The position numbers were made by a program, and so were the translations under genes. The notes under the pieces were generated by a model. It searched no databases, was not told the origin of the DNA, and was given only the letters and a program-made list of their open reading frames with translations. A stretch of 64,000 bases of DNA from Ramlibacter sp. PS4R-6 (lineage in GTDB: Bacteria; Pseudomonadota; Gammaproteobacteria; Burkholderiales; Burkholderiaceae_C). This document shows, in pieces, positions 26,566 to 36,642 of this stretch (position 1 is the first letter of the stretch; each line of letters opens with the position of its first letter). The stretch covers positions 1,364,001 to 1,428,000 of the forward strand of contig NZ_JBBHKA010000001.1 of assembly GCF_037572775.1 (NCBI RefSeq), in the 5' to 3' direction.

Positions 26566-27927
26566 ATGGAAACGCAAAACCAACTCCAGCCCCCGTCGGC
26601 CACGCCCGCACCGGGCGCACCGGCCGATGAAGGCCACACCCACGGCGACTCCATCCGGGCCGGCCGCATCGGCCTGTGGGCCCTGGGCCTCGGCTTCGTC
26701 GGCTTCCTGCTGTGGGCTGCGTTCGCGCCGCTGGACGAAGGCGTGCCGGCCACCGGCGTCGTCTCCATCAACACCAAGCGCAAGGCGGTGCAGCACCCCA
26801 CCGGCGGCATCATCAAGGAGATGATGGTGCAGGAAGGCGACCGCGTGCGCGAAGGCCAGGTCCTGCTCAAGCTCGACGAAGCCGCCACGCGCGCCAACTA
26901 CGAAAGCATCCGCCAGGAGTATTTCGGCCTGCGCGCGATGCAGGGGCGCCTGCTCGCCGAGCAGTCCGGCCTGCCCGCGATGACGATCCACCCGGACCTG
27001 CAGGCCGCGGCCGCGAAGGACCCGCTGATCCGCAACCAGGTGCAGACGCAGCAGCAGCTGTTCGCCTCGCGCCGCTCCTCGTTGCAGGCCGACCTGCAGC
27101 AGATCCAGGAAAGCATCCGCGGCCAGGAATCGCTGATCCGCTCCTACCAGGAGATCCTCATCAGCCGGCGCAGCCAGCTCGCGCTCATCAACGACGAGCT
27201 GAAGAACACCCGCGAGCTCGTGGTCGAAGGCTACATGCCGCGCAACCGCCAGCTGGAGCTTGAACGGATGGTGGCCGACGCGAACGGCGCGGTCGCCGAA
27301 CTGCTCGGCAACATCGCCCGCACGCACAACGCGATCGCCGAGCTGCGCCAGAAGTCGCTCGGGCGCACGCAGGAGTACCGCAAGGAGGTCGAAGGCGGGC
27401 TGACCGACGTGACGCGCCAGGTGCAGGCCGACGAAGCCAAGTTCCAGGCGCTGGGCGACGACCTCAATCGCACCGAGCTGCGCTCCCCCGCGACCGGCCA
27501 GGTCGTCGGCCTCGCCATCCAGACGGTGGGCGGCGTCATCCAGGGCGGCCAGAAGATCATGGACATCGTGCCCGACAACGAGATGCTGCTCGTGGAGACG
27601 CGCGTGGCGCCGAACCTGATCGACCAGGTGCACGCGGGCCTGCCGGTGGACATCCGCTTCAACACGTTCTCCAACTCGCCGGTGCTAGTCGTCGACGGCA
27701 AGGTCGTGTCGATCTCCGGCGACCTGCTCGCCGACCAGCAAAGCGGCGCCACCTACTACCTGGCGCGCGTGGCCGTCACGCCCGAAGGCCAGAAGAAGCT
27801 CGGCAAGCGCGTGCTGCAGGCCGGCATGCCGGTGGAAGTCGTGCTCAAGACCGGCGAGCGTTCGATGCTGGCCTACGTGCTGCACCCGCTGACCAAGCGC
27901 CTTGCGGCGGCGATGAAGGAGCAATGA
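26566..27927 (+). CDS. HlyD-family membrane fusion protein
   Basis: 453 residues. The N-terminal 40 are cytosolic and Pro/Ala-rich, then one membrane helix (LWALGLGFVGFLLWAAF). A barrel-sandwich/lipoyl part (PTGGIIKEMMVQEGDRV and later LRSPATGQVVGLAIQTVGG) brackets a long coiled coil at about residues 110-300. It bridges the ABC pair and TolC across the periplasm. The stop overlaps the tolC-like ATG (ATGA). Length and layout are standard for type I secretion adaptors. Confidence 0.92.
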   Translation: METQNQLQPPSATPAPGAPADEGHTHGDSIRAGRIGLWALGLGFVGFLLWAAFAPLDEGVPATGVVSINTKRKAVQHPTGGIIKEMMVQEGDRVREGQVLLKLDEAATRANYESIRQEYFGLRAMQGRLLAEQSGLPAMTIHPDLQAAAAKDPLIRNQVQTQQQLFASRRSSLQADLQQIQESIRGQESLIRSYQEILISRRSQLALINDELKNTRELVVEGYMPRNRQLELERMVADANGAVAELLGNIARTHNAIAELRQKSLGRTQEYRKEVEGGLTDVTRQVQADEAKFQALGDDLNRTELRSPATGQVVGLAIQTVGGVIQGGQKIMDIVPDNEMLLVETRVAPNLIDQVHAGLPVDIRFNTFSNSPVLVVDGKVVSISGDLLADQQSGATYYLARVAVTPEGQKKLGKRVLQAGMPVEVVLKTGERSMLAYVLHPLTKRLAAAMKEQ

Positions 27928-29321
27928 CGATGCGGTTCACTTCCCGGGCGGTGTCCGCCGCCTGCGTGGCGATGCTGTGCGCGCTGTCGCCGCTCGCATC
28001 CCATGCGCAGAGCCCCGCGGCGACTCCGGCTGCCAGGCCGGCGACCGAGCCCGCGCTGACGCTGGCCGAGGCATACCGCCTGGCCTTCGTCGAGGACGCG
28101 ACGATCCGCGCCGCGCGCGCGCAAGCCGACGCGCGGCGCGAGCGCCTGCCGCAGGCGCGCGCCGCTCTGCTGCCGAACATCTCGGCCAGCTACGGCCGCA
28201 ACCACAACCACCTCGAGAGCACCTCGCCCGGCATCACCGGCCCGGTGGTCGACGAGACGCGCTACGGCAGCAGCAGCAAGGTGCTGACGCTGCGCCAGCC
28301 GATCTTCCGGCCTTACCAGATCGCCGACCTGGCGCAGGCGCGCGCGGTGGTGGCCGATGCGAACGCGCAGCTGGACAAGGAAACGCAGAACCTCGCGGTG
28401 CGCGTGACCAGCGCCTACCTCGATTGCCTGCTCGCGCAGGACCAGCTGGCGCTGATCCTGGCGCAGAAGTCGACGTACACGACGCAGCTGGATGCGGCGA
28501 AGAAGCGCTTCTCGGCCGGCGCCGGCGTGCGCACCGACATCGACGACGCGCAGGCCAAGCTCGATTTCACGATCGCGACCGAGCTGCAGCTGCGCCAGAA
28601 CGTGGATTACACGCGCCGTGTCTTGCAGGTCCTGATCAACCGCCCCGTCACCGCGCTCGCGCCGGTGGACCCGGCCCGCCTGAAGCTGGGCCCGCCGGTG
28701 CCGGCGCAGCTGGACGAGTGGCAGCAGCGCGCCGAGCTCACCAGCCCCGAGCTGCGCTCGATGTCCGCGCAGCGCGACGCCTCGCGGCGCGAGATCGACA
28801 AGGCGCGCGCCGGCCATCTGCCGACGCTGGACTTCGTGGCGCAGCGCTCGATCAGCAACAGCGAGAACGTCACGCGGATCAACTCCAACTACGACAACAC
28901 GAGCTTCGGCATCCAGCTGAACATCCCGATCTTCGCCGGCGGCGGCGTCACCTCGCAGACGCGCCAGGCCGTGGCGGACACCGAGCGCGCCGAGCAGGCG
29001 CTCGAAGCCACGCGCCGCGACCTCGCGCTGCGCATCGAGCAGGAGTTCCGCGGCGTGACCGAAGGCGTCGCGAAGGTCGCGGCGCTGGAGAAGGCCGTGC
29101 AGTCGGCCGAGGTGATGGTGCGCTCCACGCGCCGCTCCTACGAAGGCGGCGTGCGCACGGTGGTGGACATCCTCGCGGCCGAGGAGCAGCGGGTGACCGC
29201 GCTGCGCGACCTGGCGCAGGCGCGCTACCTGTACCTGCTGTCGCGCGTGCGCCTGCAGGCGCTCACCGGCGTCGCCGACGAGACGGCCATCGCGGAGATC
29301 AATTCGACGCTCGCCCCCTGA
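27924..29321 (+). CDS. TolC-family outer membrane channel
   Basis: 465 residues, signal peptide with cleavage near SHAQS. The internal duplication of the TolC fold is visible: LTLAEAYRLAFVEDATIRAARAQADARRERLPQARAALLP in the first half, and a second helical hairpin near LRSMSAQRDASRREIDKARAGHLPTLD. YEGGVRTVVDILAAEEQ is the typical C-terminal segment. It forms the outer-membrane exit. It may also serve the HlyB/HlyD system at 38426-42123, which lacks its own TolC. Only nine bases separate it from the convergent protease gene, leaving no room for a terminator. Confidence 0.92.
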   Translation: MTMRFTSRAVSAACVAMLCALSPLASHAQSPAATPAARPATEPALTLAEAYRLAFVEDATIRAARAQADARRERLPQARAALLPNISASYGRNHNHLESTSPGITGPVVDETRYGSSSKVLTLRQPIFRPYQIADLAQARAVVADANAQLDKETQNLAVRVTSAYLDCLLAQDQLALILAQKSTYTTQLDAAKKRFSAGAGVRTDIDDAQAKLDFTIATELQLRQNVDYTRRVLQVLINRPVTALAPVDPARLKLGPPVPAQLDEWQQRAELTSPELRSMSAQRDASRREIDKARAGHLPTLDFVAQRSISNSENVTRINSNYDNTSFGIQLNIPIFAGGGVTSQTRQAVADTERAEQALEATRRDLALRIEQEFRGVTEGVAKVAALEKAVQSAEVMVRSTRRSYEGGVRTVVDILAAEEQRVTALRDLAQARYLYLLSRVRLQALTGVADETAIAEINSTLAP

Positions 29322-29330
29322 GGGCGCGCG

Positions 29331-30884
29331 TCATCCCAGGGTAGAGAAGGTGTCGGACACCCCGATCAGCGCAACGGCAGCGGCCGTGCTGGTCGGGGTG
29401 ACCGCCGCTGCCATCTGCATGCCGTGCGTGATGGAGTCCTCGGGCAGCCGGTAGCTCAGGCCCATCTCCACCGCGAAGTGCTGCGCGACCAGCGCCTTGT
29501 TGTCCAGCAAATCCGCCACCCAGCCCCAGGTGGCATTGCCCTTGAACGACAGCGCCGACTGCAGGATCTGGTCGACGAGGTAGCCGCGGCTCGTGCCGTG
29601 CGCGAGCGCGTCGGTCCAGTAGGTCAGGCCTTCCGGGTCCGCGCCTTCGCTGCGCCCCAGCGAGTTGCGGTACACGAGGTTGACGAAGTCGGCGTTGGTC
29701 ATCGCCGCCGAGTAGCCGGTCTGCGCCGGGTACTGCAGCGCCGCCGAATAGAAGTTGTCCGCGACCTGCACGATGCTCTTGCCGGCGCGCACCTGGTTGA
29801 TCCAGAAGTCCAGCCCGTCGGCCTCGGGGATGCGGTTGAAGAAGCCGACGTACAGCGACTCCAGCAGCTTCAGGTCCCACGCCGAGATCGCGCGCGAGTC
29901 GGCGCCGACCTGCAGGTTCACCGTGAAGTCCGAGAACGCCACGTGCGTGGGGCCTTCGAGCGTGTCGCGGCCATCGCGGCCGGCCACGGTGTCGTTCACG
30001 ACGATGTCGCTGCTCGCATGCGAGAGGCGGTAGTCGGTGCGGGCGCCGGAGAACTGCACCGTGTCCGAGCCGCCGCGGCCGAGGAAGCTTTCGTCCAGCG
30101 ACGTGCTGCGGAACGTTTCCGACGCGGTGCTGCCCATGTAGGCCACGATGCCCGTGGCCGCGCCGGGGAAGGTGCCGGCGAAGGGGAACTGCGCACCTTG
30201 CATCACCGCGTCGTCGGCGTGAATGGCGTCCTGCACCCATTGCCAGTTGCTGCCGTAGAGGGCCGCATAGGTGGTTTCCGTCAGCGCGCCGTCGCCGCTG
30301 GAGAGCACGCCGACCACCGACGTCACGCCGCCTTCGGTGCGCAAGAGCGGCCCGCCGGACGCGCCAGGCCCCAGGCTCGCGTCGATGTCGTAGATCTGCC
30401 AGGTGGCCGACGCATGCGCGACGATCTGCTCTTCCATCTGGCCCGAGCCGCGCGCGGGGTAGCCGTTGATGGTGCCGGTGAAGTCGTTGGCGTAGGACGC
30501 GACGGGGGTCCAGCCGGTGGTGTTGCCGATCGGCGTGCGCAGCCCCAGCACTGCCAGGTCGAACTGCGATTCGTCCGGCGTGAGCAGGCCGGGCGCGTCG
30601 CCGTTGTCCCAGTCGGGCGTGCGCGCAAAGATCACGGCGACGTCGGTGTAGCTGCCGAAAGGCGACAGCAGGCCGGGCGACGTGTCGGCGCCGGGCACGA
30701 CCTTGATGCTGGTGGCGAAGCCGCCGCGCGCCGCGTCGTAGATCGCGTGGTCGGCGGTGAGCACGTCGTTCAGGCCGACGACGATGCCGGAGGCTCGCGT
30801 GGCGGGTCCGCCGTCGGGCCACGTGCATTGCAGGTAGCAGATGCTGCTGTAGGGCAGCACCGTGCGGTTCGAGATCTCGTACAT
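29331..30884 (-). CDS. Trypsin-like serine protease with DUF4214 domain, probable type I substrate
   Basis: 517 residues from ATG 30884, which has AGGA upstream. Residues about 1-215 are a chymotrypsin-fold protease with the full triad: H46 in VLTADHA, D109 in FDLAVLGL and S176 in GPGASGGPLL. There is no signal peptide. Residues about 250-335 resemble RTX-associated sequence (GRGGSDTVQFSGARTDYRL). Residues about 350-460 are DUF4214-like, with LLESLYVGFFNRIPEADGLDFW and LVYRNSLGR units like those in the S-layer-like protein. It is convergent with the type I secretion operon, its probable export route. It may process surface proteins or host proteins. Confidence 0.8.
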   Translation of the reverse strand: MYEISNRTVLPYSSICYLQCTWPDGGPATRASGIVVGLNDVLTADHAIYDAARGGFATSIKVVPGADTSPGLLSPFGSYTDVAVIFARTPDWDNGDAPGLLTPDESQFDLAVLGLRTPIGNTTGWTPVASYANDFTGTINGYPARGSGQMEEQIVAHASATWQIYDIDASLGPGASGGPLLRTEGGVTSVVGVLSSGDGALTETTYAALYGSNWQWVQDAIHADDAVMQGAQFPFAGTFPGAATGIVAYMGSTASETFRSTSLDESFLGRGGSDTVQFSGARTDYRLSHASSDIVVNDTVAGRDGRDTLEGPTHVAFSDFTVNLQVGADSRAISAWDLKLLESLYVGFFNRIPEADGLDFWINQVRAGKSIVQVADNFYSAALQYPAQTGYSAAMTNADFVNLVYRNSLGRSEGADPEGLTYWTDALAHGTSRGYLVDQILQSALSFKGNATWGWVADLLDNKALVAQHFAVEMGLSYRLPEDSITHGMQMAAAVTPTSTAAAVALIGVSDTFSTLG

Positions 30885-31030
30885 GGGGTCCTGTGGTCGC
30901 TCCCCCTCCACTCCGGGCGCTATCTTCGCACGGCTGAGCCTGGCGAATCAGTGACGGCCGGTACTGAATGTGACGGGGGGTGAGACAATCCGCGCGAGTT
31001 TCCGGCACCCGAAAGTCCGCACCTGAAGGC

Positions 31031-32137
31031 ATGCTCATTCTCCTGATCCTGTGCGGGGCGGTTTCCTGCATCGCCTGCGCCCTCCTGCTGCGCATCGGCC
31101 GCACCAACGGCCGCCGCTATGGCCAGACGGTGCCCCAGCGGTTCCACACCGGCCACGTCCCGCGCCTGGGCGGCGTGGCGATGATGGCCGCCTGCACGGC
31201 CGGCTGGGCGTGGATGGTCGGCTCCGAACGCTTCTTCGAGGTTCACAGCCAGTTGCGCATGGCGTTTCCCATCGGCGTGGCCTGGTGGTCGGTGGCGCTC
31301 ATCGCGGTGGCCGGCGGCGTCGGCGAGGACCTGACGCACCGCCTCACCGCGGGCTGGCGACTCGCCTTCACGCTGCTGGCCGGCGCGATGGCCACTTGGC
31401 TGCTGGGCCTGTCCATCCCCACGCTGGGTGTCGAATCGCTGCAGGGCCTGTGGGCCGCGACGCCATGGTTCGGCATCGCGCTGGCGATCTTCGCCGTCGC
31501 CGGCCTGCCGCACGCATTCAACCTGATCGACGGCTACAACGGGCTGGCCGGCATCGTCGCCGTGATCTGCTGCTTCGCGCTCGCCTATGTGTGCCTCGCC
31601 CACGGCGACCGCCAGCTGGCCGGCGTCGTGCTCGCGCTCGCCGGGGCCACCGCCGGCTTCCTGGTATGGAACTACCCGCGCGGCCTGCTCTTCGCCGGCG
31701 ACGGCGGCGCCTACCTGTGGGGCGTGGTCATCGCCATCGCCAGCATCCAGCTCGTGCAGCGCTATCCGGACGTCTCGCCCTGGTTCCCGGTGCTGCTCTT
31801 GATCTACCCGGTGTGGGAGACGGTGTTCTCGATCTGGCGCAAGGTGATGCGCGGGCAGTCGCCCGGCGTGGCCGACGCGCTGCACTTCCACCAGTTGATC
31901 TACCGCCGCATCGTGCGCCACGTGTTCGACGACGACGAGGCGCGCGCCATGCTCCTGCGCAACAACCGCACGTCGCCCTACCTGTGGGGCTTCACGGTGC
32001 TCACCGTCATCCCCGCCGTGCTGTTCTGGGGCAACACGCCGGTGCTCATGTTCTTCACGGCCCTGTTCGTGGTGAGTTACGTGTGGGCCTACGTGAGCAT
32101 CGTGCGCTTCAAGGTGCCCAACTGGCTCAGGCGCTGA
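31031..32137 (+). CDS. WecA/TagO-like undecaprenyl-phosphate sugar-1-phosphate transferase
   Basis: 368 residues, about ten membrane helices. Family motifs: VPRLGGVAM near the start, AVAGLPHAFNLIDGYNGLAGI (the Asp-rich active-site loop), FAGDGGAYLWG, and the C-terminal HFHQLIYRR segment. The family attaches a sugar-1-phosphate from a UDP-sugar to undecaprenyl phosphate, the first step of O-antigen, capsule or teichoic-type polymer synthesis. It has a Shine-Dalgarno CTGAAGG eight bases before ATG 31031. GAGACAAT upstream (about 30990) is a plausible -10 region. The sugar used is unknown. Confidence 0.88.
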   Translation: MLILLILCGAVSCIACALLLRIGRTNGRRYGQTVPQRFHTGHVPRLGGVAMMAACTAGWAWMVGSERFFEVHSQLRMAFPIGVAWWSVALIAVAGGVGEDLTHRLTAGWRLAFTLLAGAMATWLLGLSIPTLGVESLQGLWAATPWFGIALAIFAVAGLPHAFNLIDGYNGLAGIVAVICCFALAYVCLAHGDRQLAGVVLALAGATAGFLVWNYPRGLLFAGDGGAYLWGVVIAIASIQLVQRYPDVSPWFPVLLLIYPVWETVFSIWRKVMRGQSPGVADALHFHQLIYRRIVRHVFDDDEARAMLLRNNRTSPYLWGFTVLTVIPAVLFWGNTPVLMFFTALFVVSYVWAYVSIVRFKVPNWLRR

Positions 32138-33064
<927 letters not shown>

Positions 33065-33074
33065 AACTTCTTCC

Positions 33075-33770
33075 ATGCGCCTGCTCCTCGTCGAAGACGA
33101 TGTGATGGTCGCCAGCGGCATCAAGCTGGGGCTGACCGACGCCGGCTACACGGTGGACTGGGTCGGCAGCGGCGAGCGCGCCGAGGAGGTCCTGCGCACC
33201 GAGGTGTTCGACGCCGCGATCATCGACATCGGCCTGCCGCGCATGGACGGGCTGGAGCTGACCAAGCGCCTGCGCCGCCCCGAGATGGCCAGCCATGCGA
33301 TGCCGGTGCTGATCCTCACCGCGCGCGACGCACTGCACGACCGCGTGCATGGCCTGGACCTGGGCGCCGACGACTACATGATCAAGCCCTACGAGCTGCC
33401 CGAGCTGCTGGCGCGGCTGCGCGCACTGCTGCGGCGCTCGCAGGCGGCCACCAGCGCGGTGCTGGCCTTCGGGCCGATCGAGCTGGACACGGCCAACCGC
33501 CGCGCGTCGGCCCGGCACGACGGGCAGGAGACGCCGCTCGAACTGGGCCCGCGCGAATGGACGGTGCTGGAGTACCTCCTGATCAACGCGCCCAAGCCCG
33601 CCAGCAAGGAAAAACTGCTGCAGGTGCTGACCGGCTGGGACCGCGAGATCACGCCCAACGCGGTGGAGGTCTACATCTCGCGCCTGCGCGGCAAGCTGGA
33701 GCCGCACGGCGTGGGGTTGCGGTCTATCCGCGGCTTCGGCTACCGCCTCGAGCTCACGGCCCAGGCGTGA
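33075..33770 (+). CDS. OmpR/PhoB-family response regulator
   Basis: 231 residues. The receiver domain has the acidic pair in LVEDDVM, phospho-acceptor D51 in IIDIGLP, the Thr in LTARD and Lys in IKPYE. The C-terminal winged helix runs from about residue 130 (LGPREWTVLEYLL, ITPNAVEVYISRLRGKL, IRGFGYRL). It is most like the QseB/TctD group. The stop overlaps the GTG of the partner kinase (GTGA). The signal is unknown. Confidence 0.93.
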   Translation: MRLLLVEDDVMVASGIKLGLTDAGYTVDWVGSGERAEEVLRTEVFDAAIIDIGLPRMDGLELTKRLRRPEMASHAMPVLILTARDALHDRVHGLDLGADDYMIKPYELPELLARLRALLRRSQAATSAVLAFGPIELDTANRRASARHDGQETPLELGPREWTVLEYLLINAPKPASKEKLLQVLTGWDREITPNAVEVYISRLRGKLEPHGVGLRSIRGFGYRLELTAQA

Positions 33771-35182
33771 ACCTGCCCTTCATGCCGAAGCGGCGGCGCG
33801 CGAGCGCGGCGCTGGGCATGACCTCCGGCCTGCGCCGGCGGCTGCTGGTGCTGCTGCTGGTGCCCCTGCTGCTGCTAGCGCTGATCAACGCGTGGTTCGA
33901 TTACCGCTCGGCCAGCAACGTCGCGGGCCAGCAGGACCAGCGCCTCGCGGCGTTGCTGCCGCTGCTGGCCGATTCGATCATCGCCGAGGGCCAGAAGCCC
34001 GGGGACCCGCCGGTGCTGCTGCTGGCGCCGGCCGTGGACGAATTCCTCTCGTCGCCCGCATCGGCCTATTCGCTGTGCGACCCCGACGGCAAGGCCCTGC
34101 GCGGCGAAGCCTGGATGTGCGACCTGGCGCCGACCTCGCGCGAGGCCGAGTTCCACAGCGAGGAATACGAGGGCACCACGTGGCGCATCGTGCGCCAGCG
34201 CCAGCAGTCGGTGCTGGGGGAGGTGGTCGTGGTGCTGGCCGACGGCTCGGACCCGCGCCAGCAATGGGCGCGCGCCATCCTGTTCAAGGTGCTGCTGCCC
34301 AACCTGGTGTTGCTCACGCTCGCTGCCTTCGCGGTGCGCTGGGCGGTGGCGCGCGCGCTGAAGCCGCTGCTGGACCTGCGCGTGGCGGTGGAATCGCGCT
34401 CGCCGCGCGACCTGTCGTCGCTGGACGAGAGCGCCTCGCCCGAGGAGGTGCGCCCGCTCGTGCACTCGCTCAACCGCCTGTTCGAGCTGGTCAACGCGCA
34501 GGCCGAAAGCCAGCGCCGCTTCATCGCCGATGCGGCGCACCAGCTGCGCACGCCTCTGGCGGGCCTGCAGGCGCAGGTGGAAGCGTGGGCGCACGCCACG
34601 CCGGCCGCCGACGCGATGGTGCGCCTGCCCGCGCACGAGGTGGCCAAGCTGCGCGACGCGACGCGGCGCACCTCGCAGCTCGCGAGCCAGCTGCTGGCGC
34701 TGTCGCGCGCCGATGCCCGCACCATGCACGCCCAGCCCATGCAGCGCGTCGACCTGAAGGCGCTGTGCGAGGACATCCTGCAGCACCACCTGGACGACGC
34801 CACGGCCAAGCACATCGACCTGGGCCTGGACGCGCAACCGGCGTCGGCCCATGCGCACGAGTGGCTGCTGCGCGAGGCCCTGGAGAACCTGGTCGACAAC
34901 GCGGTGAAGTACACGCCGCCGGGCGGCACGGTCACCATCCACTGCGGCCTGCGCGGCGGCGTGCCGTTTCTATCGGTGGAAGACGACGGCCCCGGCATCG
35001 CGCCGGCCGAACGCTCGCGCGTGCTGGAGCGCTTCTACCGCGTGAAGGGCACGCCGGGCGAGGGCAATGGACTGGGCCTGGCCATCGCCGACGAAATCGC
35101 GCGCGTGCACCACGGCCACCTCACGCTGGAAAGCGGCAACGGCGGGCGCGGCCTGAAGGCCACGCTGGCCCTGCCGGGGTAA
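33767..35182 (+). CDS. Sensor histidine kinase
   Basis: 471 residues from GTG 33767, which overlaps the regulator stop; ATG 33782 is an alternative start. Two membrane helices (LLVLLLVPLLLLALINAWF and VLLPNLVLLTLAAFAVRWAVA) flank a periplasmic domain of about 130 residues. HAMP-like sequence follows, then the phospho-acceptor H258 in ADAAHQLRTPLAGL. The ATPase has N box ENLVDNAVKYTPPGG, VEDDGPGIAP and GEGNGLGLAIA. It resembles QseC/TctE kinases and surely pairs with the regulator before it. Confidence 0.92.
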   Translation: MNLPFMPKRRRASAALGMTSGLRRRLLVLLLVPLLLLALINAWFDYRSASNVAGQQDQRLAALLPLLADSIIAEGQKPGDPPVLLLAPAVDEFLSSPASAYSLCDPDGKALRGEAWMCDLAPTSREAEFHSEEYEGTTWRIVRQRQQSVLGEVVVVLADGSDPRQQWARAILFKVLLPNLVLLTLAAFAVRWAVARALKPLLDLRVAVESRSPRDLSSLDESASPEEVRPLVHSLNRLFELVNAQAESQRRFIADAAHQLRTPLAGLQAQVEAWAHATPAADAMVRLPAHEVAKLRDATRRTSQLASQLLALSRADARTMHAQPMQRVDLKALCEDILQHHLDDATAKHIDLGLDAQPASAHAHEWLLREALENLVDNAVKYTPPGGTVTIHCGLRGGVPFLSVEDDGPGIAPAERSRVLERFYRVKGTPGEGNGLGLAIADEIARVHHGHLTLESGNGGRGLKATLALPG

Positions 35183-35293
35183 GCGCGCACTTGGCGTGTA
35201 TGCATGCAAGCATGCGCGTCTGCTGGCGAAAACCCTGACTTGGGGCTGTGCGAGAATGGCTCAACAGTGACCGCCGAACGCCCGAACGCATCT

Positions 35294-35926
35294 ATGCCCG
35301 ACGCGCAATTCGACAGCCCCGATTCCCCCGCCAGCCCCGACGCCGCACCGGCCCGCAAACGCCCCAAGCCGGGCGAGCGGCGCGTGCAGATCCTCGAGGC
35401 CCTGGCCACCATGCTGGAGCAGCCCGGCGCAGAGCGCATCACCACCGCCGCGCTGGCCGCGCGGCTGGACGTGAGCGAAGCGGCCCTGTACCGCCACTTC
35501 GCGAGCAAGGCCCAGATGTTCGAGGGCCTCATCGAGTTCATCGAGCAGAGCGTGTTCTCGCTGATCAACCAGATCGGCGAGCGCGAGCCCGCAGGCGCCG
35601 GCCAGGCCGCCAAGACGGTGGCGATGCTGCTGCAGTTCGCCGAGAAGAACCCCGGCATGACGCGCGTGATGGTGGGCGACGCCCTGGTCTTCGAGAACGA
35701 GCGCCTGCAGCAGCGCATGAACCTCTTCTTCGACAAGGTCGAGTCGTCGCTGAAGCAAAGCCTGCGCGAAGGCGGCGAAGGCTCGGCCACGCCCAGCGCC
35801 GACGCGCAGGTGCGCGCGTCGCTGCTCACCGCCTTCGTCGTCGGCCGGCTGCAGCGCTTTGCGCGGTCGGGCTTCAAGCGCCCGCCGTCCGAGCACCTGG
35901 ACGCCTGCCTGTCGCGCATGCTCTAG
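35294..35926 (+). CDS. slmA: Nucleoid occlusion factor SlmA (TetR family)
   Basis: 210 residues from ATG 35294; GTG 35267 in frame is an alternative. After a Pro/Ala-rich N-terminus, KRPKPGERRVQILEALATML leads into the helix-turn-helix ITTAALAARLDVSEAALYRHFASKAQMFEGLIEF, the characteristic SlmA sequence. SlmA binds chromosomal sites and FtsZ to block septum formation over DNA. It is a core gene lying about 110 bases after the sensor kinase. Confidence 0.92.
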   Translation: MPDAQFDSPDSPASPDAAPARKRPKPGERRVQILEALATMLEQPGAERITTAALAARLDVSEAALYRHFASKAQMFEGLIEFIEQSVFSLINQIGEREPAGAGQAAKTVAMLLQFAEKNPGMTRVMVGDALVFENERLQQRMNLFFDKVESSLKQSLREGGEGSATPSADAQVRASLLTAFVVGRLQRFARSGFKRPPSEHLDACLSRML

Positions 35927-35930
35927 AAGG

Positions 35931-36617
35931 ATGCTCCGCATCGCAGTCGCAGGCGACGACGTCGTCCTGCATCCCAGCGGCGCCGCGCTGCTGGCCACCC
36001 ACAAGACCCTGCTCATCGCCGACGCGCATTTCGGCAAGGCGGTGAGCTTTCGCAAGCTGGGCGTGCCCGTGCCCAGCGGGACGACGAGCGAGACGCTCGC
36101 AACGCTCGACAAGGCGCTGGCGGACACGGGCGCGGAGCGCATCGTGTTCCTGGGCGACTTCCTGCATTCGCGGCGCTCGCATGCGAAGGGCACGCTCGCG
36201 ACCATCACCGAATGGCGCGAGCGCAACATGCGGCTGGAGATCACGCTGGTGCGCGGCAACCACGACGACCGCGCCGGCGACCCGCCGGCGGAGCTGGGCA
36301 TCCGCGTCGTCGACGAGCCGCTGGCGCTGGGGCCGTTCGCCCTGTGCCATCACCCGAAACCGCGCGAGGGCGCGTACGTGATGGCGGGGCACTGGCATCC
36401 GTGCATCAGCGTCGGCGGGCGCGCGTTCGAGCGGCTGCGGCTGCCGTGTTTCTGGTTTGGGGATGATTCGGGGGCGCTGCCGGACAATGCAGTCGGTGTG
36501 CTACCCGCGTTCGGCAGCTTCACGGGGATGCATCGCATCGAGCCGCGGGCGGGGGATCGGATCTTTCCGGTGGCGGAGGATGTGGTGCGGGCGATTCCGC
36601 AATTGCCGATTGCGTGA
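35931..36617 (+). CDS. pdeM: PdeM-like metallophosphoesterase
   Basis: 228 residues. Calcineurin-type metal motifs: LLIADAHFGK near residue 28, FLGDFLHSRRS near 65, LVRGNHDD near 103 and AGHWHP near 145. The AHFGKA...RKLG...P.P.GTT segment is specific to the ligase-associated DNA-damage-response endonuclease group (PdeM), normally linked to a Lhr-type helicase and ATP-dependent ligase. Those partners are not in this window, so the activity is assigned by family only. ATG 35931 follows the slmA stop by four bases, with AGAAGG just upstream. Confidence 0.85.
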   Translation: MLRIAVAGDDVVLHPSGAALLATHKTLLIADAHFGKAVSFRKLGVPVPSGTTSETLATLDKALADTGAERIVFLGDFLHSRRSHAKGTLATITEWRERNMRLEITLVRGNHDDRAGDPPAELGIRVVDEPLALGPFALCHHPKPREGAYVMAGHWHPCISVGGRAFERLRLPCFWFGDDSGALPDNAVGVLPAFGSFTGMHRIEPRAGDRIFPVAEDVVRAIPQLPIA

Positions 36618-36622
36618 GCTAA

Positions 36623-36638
36623 GGACACAACCGTGTCC
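36623..36638. terminator. Small hairpin between convergent genes
   Basis: GGACAC-AACC-GTGTCC is a perfect 6-bp stem between the stops of pdeM and the Fic gene. There is no proper T run on either side, so it is at best a weak bidirectional terminator. It also marks the left edge of the less GC-rich accessory region. Confidence 0.35.
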
Positions 36639-36642
36639 GGAT

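Noticed and set aside
30930..31000. A third CRP-type site before the WecA-like gene
   Set aside because: A TGTGA half-site is present (ATGTGACGG) but the partner half is not at the required spacing.
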